A DNA stretch of 40,775 bases. Origin: Bacillus yapensis. GTDB lineage: Bacteria; Bacillota; Bacilli; Bacillales; Cytobacillaceae. The first letter of the stretch is position 1; every line of letters starts with the position of its first letter. The DNA lies in the NCBI RefSeq assembly GCF_005280205.1, contig NZ_SUND01000026.1, forward strand, positions 1 to 40,775, in the 5' to 3' direction. The position numbers and the translations under genes are program-made. Below, in pieces: positions 16,092 through 26,340 of the stretch. The notes beneath the pieces are model-generated. The model did not search any database. It was given only the letters and a program-made list of their open reading frames with translations, and was not told the DNA's origin.

Positions 16092-16997
16092 CTAATTTTT
16101 CATACGTGGATCGAGTGCGTCTCGCAACCCGTCTCCCATTAAGTTAAATCCAAGTACAGTTAGCACAATCGCTAAACCAGGGAAAAACAATGTCCATGGT
16201 GCTTGAGTAAGAAATGCTCTAGCATCAGAAAGCATTTTCCCCCATTCAGGATTTGGAGCTTCTGCTCCTAGTCCTAAAAAACCTAGTGCTGCTGCTTCAA
16301 TAATCGCAGTTGCAATCGCTAAAGTTCCTTGAACAATAATTGGTGCTATACTATTCGGCATAACATGGTGAAATAGAATCCGACTATTTTTCATACCCAC
16401 TGCTTTTGCTGCAAATATGTATTCCTCTTGCTTGACACTTAATACTCGCGAGCGAATAAGCCGACCAAAATTCGGTATGTTAATGACCGCAATCGCAATT
16501 AAAGCATTTCTCAAGGATGGTCCAAGCACTGCCACAATGGCAATCGCTAATAAAATACTTGGGAATGCCAACAAGATATCAAAAAATCTTGAAATCACTG
16601 AATCGACCCATTTGCCATAGTATCCAGCAATAATTCCTAATAAACAACCGACTACAATAGAACCCATTACTGCTAAGAATCCAACCCAGAGTGAAATTCT
16701 TGATCCATAAACGACCCTCGAAAAAACATCTCGTCCAAAGTCATCTGTTCCAAACCAATGCTCACTTGAAGGTGCTTGTAATCGATCGCTGGCCGTTAGC
16801 TTCTGTTCATTGATTCCTTCTGGCGCAATGTATGGTGCAAAAATCGCTAAAAGGACGAAAAATAATACAATGAAAGTCCCGATCACCGCTAATTTATTTT
16901 TACGAAAGCTCCTCCATGCCTCTAGCCAAGGGGAGACAGCTTTATCTTCAGCTGGTTCGATTGGTACCTGAATTTCTTTATTCGTTGAAAGTTCCAT
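16092..16997 (-). CDS. appC: oligopeptide ABC transporter permease AppC-like
   Basis: A 301-aa inner-membrane permease of the OppC/DppC/AppC type. A first helix near residues 38-60 is followed by the short OppC N-terminal signature (TDDFGRDVFSRVVYGSRISL) and five further hydrophobic helices. The EAA-like coupling loop is EAAALGFLGLGAEAPNPEWG (about residues 238-257). It pairs with AppB to form the channel. It is the last gene of the five-gene operon, 15 nt downstream of appB. The gene symbol rests on the D-F-A-B-C order, which matches the B. subtilis app operon; exact substrate specificity is not shown. Confidence 0.85.
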   Translation of the reverse strand: MELSTNKEIQVPIEPAEDKAVSPWLEAWRSFRKNKLAVIGTFIVLFFVLLAIFAPYIAPEGINEQKLTASDRLQAPSSEHWFGTDDFGRDVFSRVVYGSRISLWVGFLAVMGSIVVGCLLGIIAGYYGKWVDSVISRFFDILLAFPSILLAIAIVAVLGPSLRNALIAIAVINIPNFGRLIRSRVLSVKQEEYIFAAKAVGMKNSRILFHHVMPNSIAPIIVQGTLAIATAIIEAAALGFLGLGAEAPNPEWGKMLSDARAFLTQAPWTLFFPGLAIVLTVLGFNLMGDGLRDALDPRMKN

Positions 16998-17012
16998 ATT
17001 CTCTCCCCCTTA

Positions 17013-18017
17013 CTAATTGTATTTAATCCTTGGATCAATTGCGGCGTAGAGCAGGTCGACAATTAAGTTAATCGTCACGAAAATAACAGCGATAATTAAG
17101 ATACCAGATTGTATGACTGGATAATCACGGTAGTTAATTGCGTCATAAATATATCGTCCGATTCCAGGCCAACTGAAAATCGTTTCTGTTAAAATCGCTC
17201 CTCCGAGTAAGAGTCCTGTTTGCAGACCGATAATTGTTAATACAGGAATAATGGCATTTTTCAAGGAATGCTTGTACACAACCCAAAACATTCTTAAACC
17301 CTTTGCTCGTGCAGTACGAATGAAATCAGATTTCATTACTTCAAGCATCGTAGAACGGGTAATACGCGCAATGATCGCCATTGGAATCGTTGCCAAGGCA
17401 AAGCTTGGCATCACCAAATGCTTCACAACTTCCCAGAATTGATCCATCCTTCCTTGTATCAATGTATCAAGAATATAGAAGTTCGTGATTGATTCAATCG
17501 GAGCTCGTACATTTTCTCTACCTGAAGTCGGCAACCATTCTAAATTAATGGCAAATACCCATTGCTCCATTAATCCGAGCCAGAATATCGGCATCGAAAC
17601 ACCAATTAATGCTAGAATCATCGCCACATAATCGAACCAAGAATTTTGGAACCAGGCGCTGATAATCCCTGCATTCACTCCGATTACAATCGCAATAATC
17701 ATGGCACAAAAGGCAAGCTCAGCAGTTGCAGCAAGGAATGGCCAAATTTCCTCGTTAATCGGTGATTTTGTTCTTAATGATTCTCCCAAATCCCCGGTAA
17801 ATAGGCCACCAAGATATTGAAAAAATTGTGTGTACCACGGTTGATCGAGTCCAAGCTGTTTTGTTAATTCCGCGACTGCTTCTTTTGTCGCTAATTGTCC
17901 CAATATAATTTGAGCAGGATTTCCGGGAATCGCACGAATCATGAAAAAGACGATTAATGTAAGTCCTAATAATACCGGAATCAATGACAAGAGTCGTTTG
18001 ATTGTATAAGAAAACAT
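17013..18017 (-). CDS. appB: oligopeptide ABC transporter permease AppB-like
   Basis: A 334-aa OppB/DppB-type permease. An N-terminal helix (RLLSLIPVLLGLTLIVFFMI) precedes the family signature AIPGNPAQIILG and five more hydrophobic segments, with the coupling loop containing RAKGLRMFWVVYKHSLKNA (about 240-260) and the C-terminal TETIFSWPGIGRY. The frame is open to 18152, but AGAGGTG five nucleotides before the ATG at 18017 (MFSYTIKRLLSL) fixes the start. The longer version would read through an intergenic stem-loop. Confidence 0.88.
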   Translation of the reverse strand: MFSYTIKRLLSLIPVLLGLTLIVFFMIRAIPGNPAQIILGQLATKEAVAELTKQLGLDQPWYTQFFQYLGGLFTGDLGESLRTKSPINEEIWPFLAATAELAFCAMIIAIVIGVNAGIISAWFQNSWFDYVAMILALIGVSMPIFWLGLMEQWVFAINLEWLPTSGRENVRAPIESITNFYILDTLIQGRMDQFWEVVKHLVMPSFALATIPMAIIARITRSTMLEVMKSDFIRTARAKGLRMFWVVYKHSLKNAIIPVLTIIGLQTGLLLGGAILTETIFSWPGIGRYIYDAINYRDYPVIQSGILIIAVIFVTINLIVDLLYAAIDPRIKYN

Positions 18018-18045
18018 ATATACACCTCTCTTGCAAGGGAATGAG

Positions 18046-18106
18046 ACTCTTATAGAAAGCTCTTTTTCAAAACGTTTTGCTTGGAAAAATAGCCTTCTAT
18101 AAGAGT
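18046..18106 (-). promoter_or_regulatory. stem-loop between appA and appB
   Basis: A perfect 12-bp inverted repeat ACTCTTATAGAA / TTCTATAAGAGT (18046-18057 / 18095-18106) encloses 37 nt that contain a smaller palindrome CAAAACGTTTTG. No T-run follows. Such hairpins after a binding-protein gene usually act as 3' stabilisers or partial terminators, so that the binding protein is made in excess over the permease. Confidence 0.65.
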
Positions 18107-18159
18107 AGGATAACGAAGAGGGAGTCACAAAATCGAGCTCCCCCCTCCTCATACCTTAC

Positions 18160-19770
18160 CTATTGTTTGATTTCAACAGATGATAATAAATCTGAACCTG
18201 TTGGATGTGGCAAGAAGTTAATTACATTCTTACTGGCCGCAAGTAATGGCGTAGAGTGAACTAAAGGAATCCATGGTGCATCATCTTTAATAATGACCTG
18301 TGCTTGCTTATAAAGTTCTTCACGCTCAGCTTGGTCAGAACTTGCTTGTGCTTTTAATAAAAGCTCATGAACTTCAGCGTTCTGATAGTAAGAATAGTTG
18401 TTAGAACCGATTGAATCTTGGTCTAATAATACATATAAGAAGTTATCAGCATCGCCATTATCACCAGTCCATCCTAGTAAGAATGTATCCGCTTCTCCCT
18501 TCGCCGCTTTATCCAAATAAGTACCCCACTCATAAGTAACAATCTTGGCTTTTACACCAACAGCTTCAAACATTTTTTGTAGAGCTTCTGCTACCTTTTG
18601 TCCTTCAGGCATATATGGTCTTGCAACTGGCATAGCCCATAGTTCCATCTCAAATCCATCTGGGTATCCAGCTTCTGCAAGTAATTCTTTTGCTTTTTCA
18701 GGATCATATGGATAATCTGCAACATCAGGATTATATCCAGCAATAACTGGAGGCATTGGGTTAACCGCAGGATCTGCAGCTCCAGCATAGAATGCATCAA
18801 TGATTTGTTCCTTATTAACTGCATAGTTCAATGCTTGACGTACTAGCTTATCTTTTAATGGTCCACGTGTAGAAGTTAATCCAAGATAACCTACGTTTAA
18901 AGATGGACGTTCAATAACTTGTAGATCTGGATTGCTTTCGATTGTTGCTTTATCGCTGAAGTTGACTCCATCAATTAAATCCGCTTCCCCTGTAGCTAAA
19001 GCATTTAAGCGTGCAGAGTTCTCAGGAATAACTGTGAAGATAACCTCATCTAGCTTTGGTAGACCTTCTTGCCAATAATCTTCATTTTTAACAATTGTGA
19101 TTCGATCATTTTCTTTCCATTCTTTAAACTTGAATGGACCAGTACCAACTGGATTCTTGAAGAAATCATCACCAAATTCTTCAAGCGCAGCCGGGCTCGC
19201 AATTCCGAACGGTGACATTGCTAAGTTTTTGTAGAACGGTGCGATTGGTGCATTTAATTTGAATTCAACTGTATACTCATCTACCGCTGTGACAGAATCA
19301 ATCTTGTCTCCGAATTGAGATGTGTAATAAGCAAATTGCTCTGCATCTCCTGCCTTCCAACGTTCGAAGTTGAATACAACAGCTTCGGCATTGAAATCTG
19401 TTCCGTCGTGGAATTTAACGCCTTCGCGAAGATTAAGAGTGTGTGTTAAACCATCTTCACTTGGTGTCCAATCTGTTGCTAGTCCAGGTTCAATTTCAGT
19501 GTCCTGAGGACCAAAGTTGACCAGTGTTTCATAAAGGTTATCTGTTACCCTAAATGCTTCACCTTCAGTCGTAATTGCCGGATCAAGAGAAGTTGAGTCT
19601 CCCCCACGAGCAAAAACTAATTGTCCACCAGAAGTTGCTTCTGTTTCTTCAGCTGCATCTCCATCTTCTGCAGGCTCATCATCTGTACCCGCTGATGAAT
19701 TACAGCCAACTAACGCTAATGAAATCAGCAGCATCAATACTAATGCCCAAATACCTTTAAGCTGTTTCAT
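18160..19770 (-). CDS. appA: oligopeptide-binding lipoprotein AppA-like
   Basis: A 536-aa extracellular solute-binding protein of family 5 (SBP_bac_5: OppA/DppE/AppA). A lipoprotein signal peptide ends in LALVGC with the lipidated Cys at 23, followed by an acidic Ser/Glu-rich linker. The family core shows RGGDSTSLDPAITTEGEA and LREGVKFHDGTDFNAEAV. The frame opens at 19806; GGGGGAA before the ATG at 19770 and the signal peptide fix the start. The usual role is capture of peptides outside the membrane. Dipeptide, oligopeptide, glutathione and nickel-binding members look alike, so the ligand is uncertain. Confidence 0.88.
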   Translation of the reverse strand: MKQLKGIWALVLMLLISLALVGCNSSAGTDDEPAEDGDAAEETEATSGGQLVFARGGDSTSLDPAITTEGEAFRVTDNLYETLVNFGPQDTEIEPGLATDWTPSEDGLTHTLNLREGVKFHDGTDFNAEAVVFNFERWKAGDAEQFAYYTSQFGDKIDSVTAVDEYTVEFKLNAPIAPFYKNLAMSPFGIASPAALEEFGDDFFKNPVGTGPFKFKEWKENDRITIVKNEDYWQEGLPKLDEVIFTVIPENSARLNALATGEADLIDGVNFSDKATIESNPDLQVIERPSLNVGYLGLTSTRGPLKDKLVRQALNYAVNKEQIIDAFYAGAADPAVNPMPPVIAGYNPDVADYPYDPEKAKELLAEAGYPDGFEMELWAMPVARPYMPEGQKVAEALQKMFEAVGVKAKIVTYEWGTYLDKAAKGEADTFLLGWTGDNGDADNFLYVLLDQDSIGSNNYSYYQNAEVHELLLKAQASSDQAEREELYKQAQVIIKDDAPWIPLVHSTPLLAASKNVINFLPHPTGSDLLSSVEIKQ

Positions 19771-19809
19771 GATATTCCCCCAATTTATAGTATTTTTTAT
19801 CATCAATGC

Positions 19810-20781
19810 TTACTTGTTATATAAGTGACAAGCAGCAAAATGACCTGGCTCAATCTCCACCAATTCTGGTCTAGTCGTTTTACATACTTCCATACATGCA
19901 CTACATCTCGTATGGAACGCACAACCTAGTGGAGGATTTGCTGGACTTGGTAGATCTCCTTTTAATAGCTCCTTTTCCTGCTGCAAATCTGGGTCTGGAA
20001 TTGGAATCGAAGCTAGAAGTGCCTTCGTATATGGATGCAAAGGATTTTCATAGAGTTTATCTGCTTCCGTAATTTCTACTAATCTACCTAAATACATCAC
20101 CCCGACTCGATCACTAATGTGCTTCACGACACCAAGGTCATGGGCGATAAATATATAGGTTAATTGAAATTCTTTTTGTAAATCTTCGAGTAAATTTAAA
20201 ACTTGTGATTGAATGGAAACATCCAACGCAGATACTGGTTCATCGGCAATAATGAGCTTCGGCTTCGTCATTAACGCACGAGCGATCCCAATACGTTGTC
20301 TTTGTCCACCACTGAATTGATGCGGATAACGCTTCGCATGGTAGCTATTCAAGCCAACGACCTCAAGCATTTCTCTTACTCTCCGTTTTCGCTCTTCTTT
20401 ATCTTTCACCCCATGAACAATGAGTGGTTCTTCAAGGATCTTCTCCACGGTATGACGTGGATTTAATGAAGCGAATGGGTCCTGAAACACCATTTGGATT
20501 TCTTTTCTCATTCGTCTCATTTCTTCTGCCTTCAGCTTAGTTAGATCCTGCCCTTCAAATTCGACTGTTCCTTCTGTTGGCTCTAGTAGTCTCATTAGAA
20601 CTCGACCAGTCGTCGACTTTCCACAGCCAGATTCACCAACTAAGCCAAGTGTCTCTCCTTTTTTAACAAAGAAGCTCACATCGTCAACAGCCTTCACTTC
20701 TCCAACTTTTCTGCCTAAAACTCCGCCAGTAATCGGGAAGTATTTTTTCAAATTATCTACTTTTAATAAAACCTCAGACAT
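19810..20781 (-). CDS. appF: oligopeptide ABC transporter ATP-binding protein AppF-like
   Basis: A 323-aa ATPase of the OppF/DppF type: Walker [10 protein letters not shown] (about residues 49-57), signature [15 protein letters not shown], Walker [14 protein letters not shown]-switch [10 protein letters not shown]. The C-terminal oligopeptide domain carries clustered Cys (about 289-316: C, C, C, C, C) that in some family members hold an iron-sulfur cluster. Its ATG overlaps the appD stop (TAATG, shared base at 20781), which suggests translational coupling. Confidence 0.9.
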   Translation of the reverse strand: MSEVLLKVDNLKKYFPITGGVLGRKVGEVKAVDDVSFFVKKGETLGLVGESGCGKSTTGRVLMRLLEPTEGTVEFEGQDLTKLKAEEMRRMRKEIQMVFQDPFASLNPRHTVEKILEEPLIVHGVKDKEERKRRVREMLEVVGLNSYHAKRYPHQFSGGQRQRIGIARALMTKPKLIIADEPVSALDVSIQSQVLNLLEDLQKEFQLTYIFIAHDLGVVKHISDRVGVMYLGRLVEITEADKLYENPLHPYTKALLASIPIPDPDLQQEKELLKGDLPSPANPPLGCAFHTRCSACMEVCKTTRPELVEIEPGHFAACHLYNK

Positions 20782-21767
20782 TAATTTTCACCTCCTGCTG
20801 CATGGAGGAAGCAACGGACATGATGCCCATCAGCAGCTTTGTATAAAGGTGGATCTTCAACGAAACAACGGTCGTGTACATTCGCACATCGCGCTGCAAA
20901 GCGGCAGCCTTGCTTGATAGCACCTGGCTTCGGCACATTCCCTGGAATCGAATAAAGTCTTTCCTTTTTCTCTCGTACATCAGGAATTGATTCTAGTAAA
21001 CCAACTGTGTACGGATGCTTTGGATTTTTAAAAATGTCTCGGACACTTGCCTCTTCCACCACTTTGCCAGCATACATGACAATAACTCGTTGACATACTT
21101 CCGCCACAACCCCTAAATCATGGGTAATCATAATGATCGCTGTGTCGAGTTTTTTATTTAAGTTTTTCATTAAGGATAAAATTTGAGCTTGAATGGTTAC
21201 GTCTAATGCGGTTGTTGGTTCATCAGCAATCAAGAGCTTCGGGTCACATGAAAGAGCCATCGCGATCATGACCCTTTGCCGCATTCCACCTGATAACTGA
21301 TGTGGATATTCCTTCATGATTTGCTCTGCTCTTGGCAAACCAACGAGCTTTAGCATCTCTACCCCGATTTTGAAGGCTTCTTTCTTGTTTACTTTTTTAT
21401 GTAAAATAATTCCTTCTACGAGCTGATTCCCAATTGTGAACAATGGATTTAAAGAGGTCATTGGTTCTTGGAAAATCATCGCGATGTCATTTCCTCTGAT
21501 TTCACGCATTCTTTTTTCAGAAGCAGGTACTATATCTTCACCATTTAAGAGGATTTCTCCGCCAACAATTTTTCCTGGAGGCTGAGGAATGAGCTTCATA
21601 ATCGATAAGGATGTTACACTTTTTCCACATCCGGATTCGCCAACAATCCCGAGGATTTCTCCTTTATTTACAGAGAAACTAATATTATCTACTGCAGGAA
21701 CTTCACCATCTGAAGAGAAAAAAGAGGTTTTTAGTTCTTTTACATCTAAAACTGGAGCTTGAGTCAC
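20781..21767 (-). CDS. appD: oligopeptide ABC transporter ATP-binding protein AppD-like
   Basis: A 328-aa ATPase of the OppD/DppD type: Walker [11 protein letters not shown]-loop [10 protein letters not shown], signature [15 protein letters not shown], Walker [14 protein letters not shown]-switch MITHDLGVV, and a Cys-containing C-terminal oligopeptide domain. The longest frame opens at 21914, but AAGGAG seven nucleotides before a GTG at 21767 gives the start expected for the family ([13 protein letters not shown]). It is the first gene of the five-gene operon. A promoter is predicted upstream. Confidence 0.88.
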   Translation of the reverse strand: MTQAPVLDVKELKTSFFSSDGEVPAVDNISFSVNKGEILGIVGESGCGKSVTSLSIMKLIPQPPGKIVGGEILLNGEDIVPASEKRMREIRGNDIAMIFQEPMTSLNPLFTIGNQLVEGIILHKKVNKKEAFKIGVEMLKLVGLPRAEQIMKEYPHQLSGGMRQRVMIAMALSCDPKLLIADEPTTALDVTIQAQILSLMKNLNKKLDTAIIMITHDLGVVAEVCQRVIVMYAGKVVEEASVRDIFKNPKHPYTVGLLESIPDVREKKERLYSIPGNVPKPGAIKQGCRFAARCANVHDRCFVEDPPLYKAADGHHVRCFLHAAGGEN

Positions 21768-21844
21768 ACTTTTACTCCTTCCTTTGTTGCTTTCTGATTT
21801 TTCTAATATTGTCCATTTTATAAAAAAATTTTCAATTCGTCTAC

Positions 21845-21873
21845 TATTTATCTGAATTATTATTAAATAACAA
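21845..21873 (-). promoter_or_regulatory. predicted promoter of the App operon
   Basis: Minus-strand TTGTTA (21873-21868), a 17-nt spacer and TAAATA (21850-21845), about 75 nt before the appD GTG. The region is very A+T rich, so by-chance matches are possible. Confidence 0.4.
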
Positions 21874-21961
21874 ATTTTCTTATTAATATAATTTTTAAGG
21901 GAAAACCCTATCATTGTTAGGTTTTATCGCTTTAAAATACTATTGCAATAAACTTTTTTTC

Positions 21962-21990
21962 CAAAATAAAAAGCACCCGATTTGGGTGCT
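21962..21990 (-). terminator. rho-independent terminator of ygaD
   Basis: Minus-strand AGCACCC / GGGTGCT (21990-21984 / 21978-21972) with a 5-nt loop, followed by TTTTTATTTTGG. Confidence 0.88.
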
Positions 21991-21995
21991 AAAAA

Positions 21996-23744
21996 TTAGT
22001 GCTCTAATTGTTGAATTTGAAACAACTTATGATAATTTCCTTGTTTCGCCATTAGTTCCTCATGACGACCAATCTCGACAATTTCTCCATTTTCAATCAA
22101 GACTATTCGATCAGCATGAGTAATCGTGGATAGACGATGGGCAACGATAAAGGTTGTTCGCTCCTTCGCAAGCTTTTCAAGTGCCTCTTGAATTAAATGC
22201 TCACTTTCGAGGTCCAGTGCTGATGTTGCCTCATCTAGAACAAGTATCGGTGGATTTTTAATAAATACTCGCGCAATCGCAACACGTTGCTTCTGCCCAC
22301 CAGAGAGCTTCACGCCACGTTCACCAACTTTTGTATCGTAGCCTTGAGGCAAATTCATTATAAAATCATGCGCATTAGCCGCCTTTGCTGCCTCAATCAC
22401 TTCTTCATCAGTCGCATTTGGTTTTCCAATTAAAATATTCGATTTAACGGATTCACTAAATAGAATATTGTCTTGCAGAACCATCCCAATTTTATCCCTT
22501 AAGGAACGAACCTTGAATGAACGGATATCTGTTCCATCAAGAAGAATCCTACCTTCAGTAACATCATAAAATCTCGGAAGCAGACTCACCAACGAAGACT
22601 TTCCTCCGCCACTCATTCCCACCAGGGCAATCGTTTCCCCTTCCTTTACATCAAGGGAAATATTTTTTAAAATCGTCTCTTCATTTTCTTCATAAGAAAA
22701 GCTCACATTTTCAAACTGGATATGCCCTCGTACATTTTCACAAGGAATCGCGTTAGGACTGTCATCAATATCATATTTTTCATCAATTAATTCAAACATA
22801 CGGTCCATCGAGGCAATTGATTGGGTTAAGGTTGTCGATGAATTGACAAGTCGTCTTAATGGATTATAAAGACGATCAATATAGGCGATAAATGCGGCCA
22901 TTTCCCCGATCGATAAATCTCCTCGGATCGCTTGGTACCCGGAAAAGCCGATAACAAGTAACGGAGCGATATCGGTAATCGTATTAACGACAGCAAAAGC
23001 CTTCGCATTCCACTTCGTATGATCGATTGCTTTTGTTAAGAAATTGTTGTTTTGCGCATCAAATCGTTTTTGCTCTTCATCTTCAATCGCAAAACTTTTA
23101 ATAACCGGCATCCCTTGAACACGCTCATGTAAATACCCTTGAACCTCCGCAAGGGCCTGTGATCTTTTTCTCGTCAGCTTTCTTAAATTGCCAAAAAAGT
23201 AGCGCACAGAAAAAGCATAAAACGGAAAGAGTATAAGGGAAACAATCGTTAATTCTATATCCATCGTCATCATGATAGCCACAGCAATCGCAATCGTGGC
23301 AACATCTAACCAAAGATTCATAAGTCCTGTAATAACAAAGGTTTTCGTCTGCTCCACATCATTAATGACACGAGAGATGACCTCTCCCGCTTTTGTGTTG
23401 GCATAATATTTAAAGCTTAATTTTTGAATATGTGTAAAAAGCTGATCACGAATATCGTAAAGAATTTTACTCGCGGTCCATTGAGCAAAGTACTGGCGGT
23501 AATACTCAATCGGCGGTCGTAAGACGAGAAAAATAACGACCATAATGGACATGACCATCACGAGTTTGCCCGTTTTTTCATCAGCTGTTAGCTCAGGATT
23601 TTGCACAATGTCATCAAGTACAAACTTGATGAGCAACGGAATCAGCAATGGGATTGCAAATTTGACGATCCCAATAAGTATCGTTCCAAAAATTTGGACC
23701 TTATATGGCTTAACAAAATTCATGTACCTGCGTATGCTGTCCAA
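21996..23744 (-). CDS. ygaD: ABC transporter YgaD, fused membrane and ATPase domains
   Basis: A 582-aa half-transporter of the ABCB / MsbA-like exporter type. Six transmembrane helices occupy residues 1-315. The nucleotide-binding domain has Walker [10 protein letters not shown] (about 374), signature [14 protein letters not shown], Walker [13 protein letters not shown] and H-loop IVAHRLST. It should dimerise and export lipids or drugs; the substrate is unknown. The start is TTG at 23744 with GGGGGG upstream, matching the N-terminus of Bacillus YgaD ([14 protein letters not shown]). It follows ntdP in the conserved ygaB-ntdP-ygaD order, but a terminator separates the two. Confidence 0.9.
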   Translation of the reverse strand: MDSIRRYMNFVKPYKVQIFGTILIGIVKFAIPLLIPLLIKFVLDDIVQNPELTADEKTGKLVMVMSIMVVIFLVLRPPIEYYRQYFAQWTASKILYDIRDQLFTHIQKLSFKYYANTKAGEVISRVINDVEQTKTFVITGLMNLWLDVATIAIAVAIMMTMDIELTIVSLILFPFYAFSVRYFFGNLRKLTRKRSQALAEVQGYLHERVQGMPVIKSFAIEDEEQKRFDAQNNNFLTKAIDHTKWNAKAFAVVNTITDIAPLLVIGFSGYQAIRGDLSIGEMAAFIAYIDRLYNPLRRLVNSSTTLTQSIASMDRMFELIDEKYDIDDSPNAIPCENVRGHIQFENVSFSYEENEETILKNISLDVKEGETIALVGMSGGGKSSLVSLLPRFYDVTEGRILLDGTDIRSFKVRSLRDKIGMVLQDNILFSESVKSNILIGKPNATDEEVIEAAKAANAHDFIMNLPQGYDTKVGERGVKLSGGQKQRVAIARVFIKNPPILVLDEATSALDLESEHLIQEALEKLAKERTTFIVAHRLSTITHADRIVLIENGEIVEIGRHEELMAKQGNYHKLFQIQQLEH

Positions 23745-23784
23745 CCTGTTCCCCCCTAGTTGAAAATAAAATTACGAATAAAAA

Positions 23785-23807
23785 CCTGTTGAATCAAGAT
23801 CAACAGG
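23785..23807 (-). terminator. terminator of ntdP
   Basis: Stem CCTGTTGA / TCAACAGG (23785-23792 / 23800-23807) with a 7-nt loop. On the minus strand TTTTTATTCG follows; on plus, CGTTTTTT follows. Confidence 0.8.
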
Positions 23808-23824
23808 CGTTTTTTACTACTTAT

Positions 23825-24355
23825 TTAGCGTCTGTAAGTTAAGTATCGTTCATACCAAATGTCGATAAAATCCGGTGCGAACGGTCCTTTCCCTTGACGG
23901 ATCCAACGAATCAATTTATCCACATTTGCCTTTAATATTTGATCAATGACTTCTGGATATTTCATTTCCTTACGATGTCTTTCATATTCATCCTCGTCAA
24001 GCAAGTTGAAAGTCATATCAGGAAAGACTTTTATATCTAAGTCGTAGTCTATGTACTTTAATGCTTCCCCATCAAAAATAAATGGAGAGCTCAGATTGCA
24101 GTAATAATAAATTCCATCTTCACGAATCATCCCAATGATGTTAAACCATAGCTGGGAATGAAAATAACATATCGCAGGCTCTCTTGTGACCCACGTTCTG
24201 CCATCAGATTCTGTTACGATTGTCCGATCGTTTGCACCAATGACTAAATTTTGTGATCCCTTTAGAACCGTTGTCTCATCCCATACTCGATGAATATGTC
24301 CATTGTGCTTATAACTATGAATTTGTATTGGTTCACCCTCCATAGGTACGTCCAT
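23825..24355 (-). CDS. ntdP: nucleoside tri-/diphosphatase NtdP (DUF402)
   Basis: A 176-aa cytoplasmic DUF402 protein, formerly YgaC in B. subtilis. It is recognised from long stretches such as [25 protein letters not shown] and the C-terminal [16 protein letters not shown], with conserved acidic metal-binding residues in the [13 protein letters not shown] segment. Characterised homologues hydrolyse nucleoside tri- and diphosphates with a divalent metal. Length is normal. It sits in the conserved ygaB-ntdP-ygaD neighbourhood as its own transcription unit. Confidence 0.93.
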   Translation of the reverse strand: MDVPMEGEPIQIHSYKHNGHIHRVWDETTVLKGSQNLVIGANDRTIVTESDGRTWVTREPAICYFHSQLWFNIIGMIREDGIYYYCNLSSPFIFDGEALKYIDYDLDIKVFPDMTFNLLDEDEYERHRKEMKYPEVIDQILKANVDKLIRWIRQGKGPFAPDFIDIWYERYLTYRR

Positions 24356-24472
24356 TGTTTCTCCCTACTTTCATTCTCCGAACACTCTAAAACCTTTATT
24401 TTTAAAATCGGCCTGTCCAGTTTCTCTTTCTATATATTATAACGGTAAAAGTCAGAATTTAAAACAAAGAGC

Positions 24473-24490
24473 CATTGAAATATTTCAATG
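24473..24490 (-). terminator. putative terminator of ygaB
   Basis: Perfect palindrome CATTGAAATATTTCAATG, 30 nt past the ygaB stop; on the minus strand GCTCTTTGTTTT follows. It is low in GC and so only moderate. Confidence 0.5.
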
Positions 24491-24519
24491 ACTACCTTTT
24501 ATCACCCTATTGGTTGCGA

Positions 24520-24771
24520 TTATCCTACTGTACTTACTTCTTGATAAGATTCAATCAATTCCTCAGTTTGTTTTTCAAATGTTTCGTGAATCTCCTTCAA
24601 TTCTGCCTTCATTCTCGCGATATCTTCCTGGATACTTTCTAGCTTTGTCTCTTGTTGAAGAGCTTTTAGTTCATCCTCTAGAGCTTGGCAACGTTCTATT
24701 TCTGATTGAAGGAATAATAATTTTTCCATTGTCTCCATTTGTTCATTTACTAAACGGTTAAACTTATTCAT
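24520..24771 (-). CDS. ygaB: YgaB, small coiled-coil protein
   Basis: An 83-aa, highly charged protein that is helical throughout with heptad-like Leu/Ile spacing (residues about 12-75), consistent with one long coiled coil. There is no signal peptide or membrane segment. Identification rests on its position between ntdP and sspE and on its size and N-terminus (MNKFNRLVNEQMETM). A GGGCGGTG motif lies upstream. The function is unknown. Confidence 0.72.
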   Translation of the reverse strand: MNKFNRLVNEQMETMEKLLFLQSEIERCQALEDELKALQQETKLESIQEDIARMKAELKEIHETFEKQTEELIESYQEVSTVG

Positions 24772-24904
24772 GTTTCACACCGCCCTATAGTCGTATTCAT
24801 TCCACGCTTTTAATATATTCGAGGGATGAACCACTATTCCTTTGACTAGTTATGTAAGGTTAATGGAAGTTTTGTCGATTTTTCTGTAGTGAAACAAAAT
24901 TAAA

Positions 24905-24941
24905 AGCGAGCCCTTTTCAACGTTGAAAGAAAGGGCTCGCT
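24905..24941 (-). terminator. rho-independent terminator of sspE
   Basis: A perfect 12-bp stem AGCGAGCCCTTT / AAAGGGCTCGCT (24905-24916 / 24930-24941), followed on the minus strand by TTTAATTTTG. Confidence 0.92.
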
Positions 24942-24961
24942 CTTCTAAGTATATGTTCTCG

Positions 24962-25162
24962 TTAGGATTGACCAGCTTGGCCGGAACCTTGAGATTTTTT
25001 AGCTTCTGCTTGTTGGTTCGCTTGTTTTACTTTTTGAACGTCTGTTTCGCTACCAAATTCAGTACCGAATTGACCTTGTGAACCAGCTGATGCTGATTGA
25101 GCATTTTGCTGACGCACTTGTTGAATGTTAGTTCCAGATTGAGAATTGTTTGGCTTTGCCAT
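24962..25162 (-). CDS. sspE: gamma-type small acid-soluble spore protein SspE
   Basis: A 66-aa Gln/Ser/Gly/Ala-rich protein with the gamma-SASP layout. An N-terminal block GTNIQQVRQQNAQSA and a second block VQKVKQANQQAEA flank a germination-protease (GPR) site TEFGSE at residues 34-39. Gamma-SASPs do not bind DNA; they store amino acids in the spore core for use in germination. Only one GPR site is seen. Two ATGs are adjacent (25165 and 25162); GGAGGTG spacing favours 25162. No clean sigma-G promoter was found upstream. Location next to fabL and ygaB agrees with B. subtilis. Confidence 0.93.
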   Translation of the reverse strand: MAKPNNSQSGTNIQQVRQQNAQSASAGSQGQFGTEFGSETDVQKVKQANQQAEAKKSQGSGQAGQS

Positions 25163-25237
25163 CATTATCACCTCCACGCATATTAATTTATCCATGCGTA
25201 GAGATTACTATCCATTTATTTTTTTGGAAAAAATTAG

Positions 25238-26014
<777 letters not shown>

Positions 26015-26098
26015 TCATTTTAGACATTAAATGAATAGATATCAACATGGAATACATACAATATCCTTAGAATAAATGAGTTCGAGGAGGTTTCTTGA

Positions 26099-26287
26099 AT
26101 GTATTCCGGACGAGATATGACAGAACTTTCGATGATGTCCAAAGCAGATTGGAATGATAACGAATTAGCTTACTTTCATCATTCATTTCAGCAAATTATG
26201 CCGTATTTAAATTCAGAGGGTCACAGCATCCATCTTGAAATCATCGAGGAGATTGAAAATCGTGGTGGAATTAAGGGTGATCAATGA
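26099..26287 (+). CDS. yfhS: YfhS-like small protein
   Basis: A 62-aa soluble, acidic protein. A strong GAGGAGG lies 10-16 nt before the ATG. The C-terminal part (MPYLNSEGHSIHLEIIEEIENRGG) reads like a short helix-turn unit. The symbol rests on size and position between fabL and mutY, as in B. subtilis; sequence recognition is moderate. Function unknown. Confidence 0.65.
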   Translation: MYSGRDMTELSMMSKADWNDNELAYFHHSFQQIMPYLNSEGHSIHLEIIEEIENRGGIKGDQ

Positions 26288-26340
26288 GTTTGTTTTGATG
26301 GGTGCCTGCTTTTGGGACGGAACTTGCTTGCACTTGAGAT

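Noticed and set aside
21768-21960. CodY box upstream of the App operon
   Set aside because: The best match to AATTTTCWGAAAATT is about 11 of 15 in a very A+T-rich region, not enough to call.
24510-24761. 83-aa plus-strand frame opposite ygaB
   Set aside because: ygaB has the expected synteny and a charged coiled-coil product; the opposite frame is its hydrophobic mirror image.
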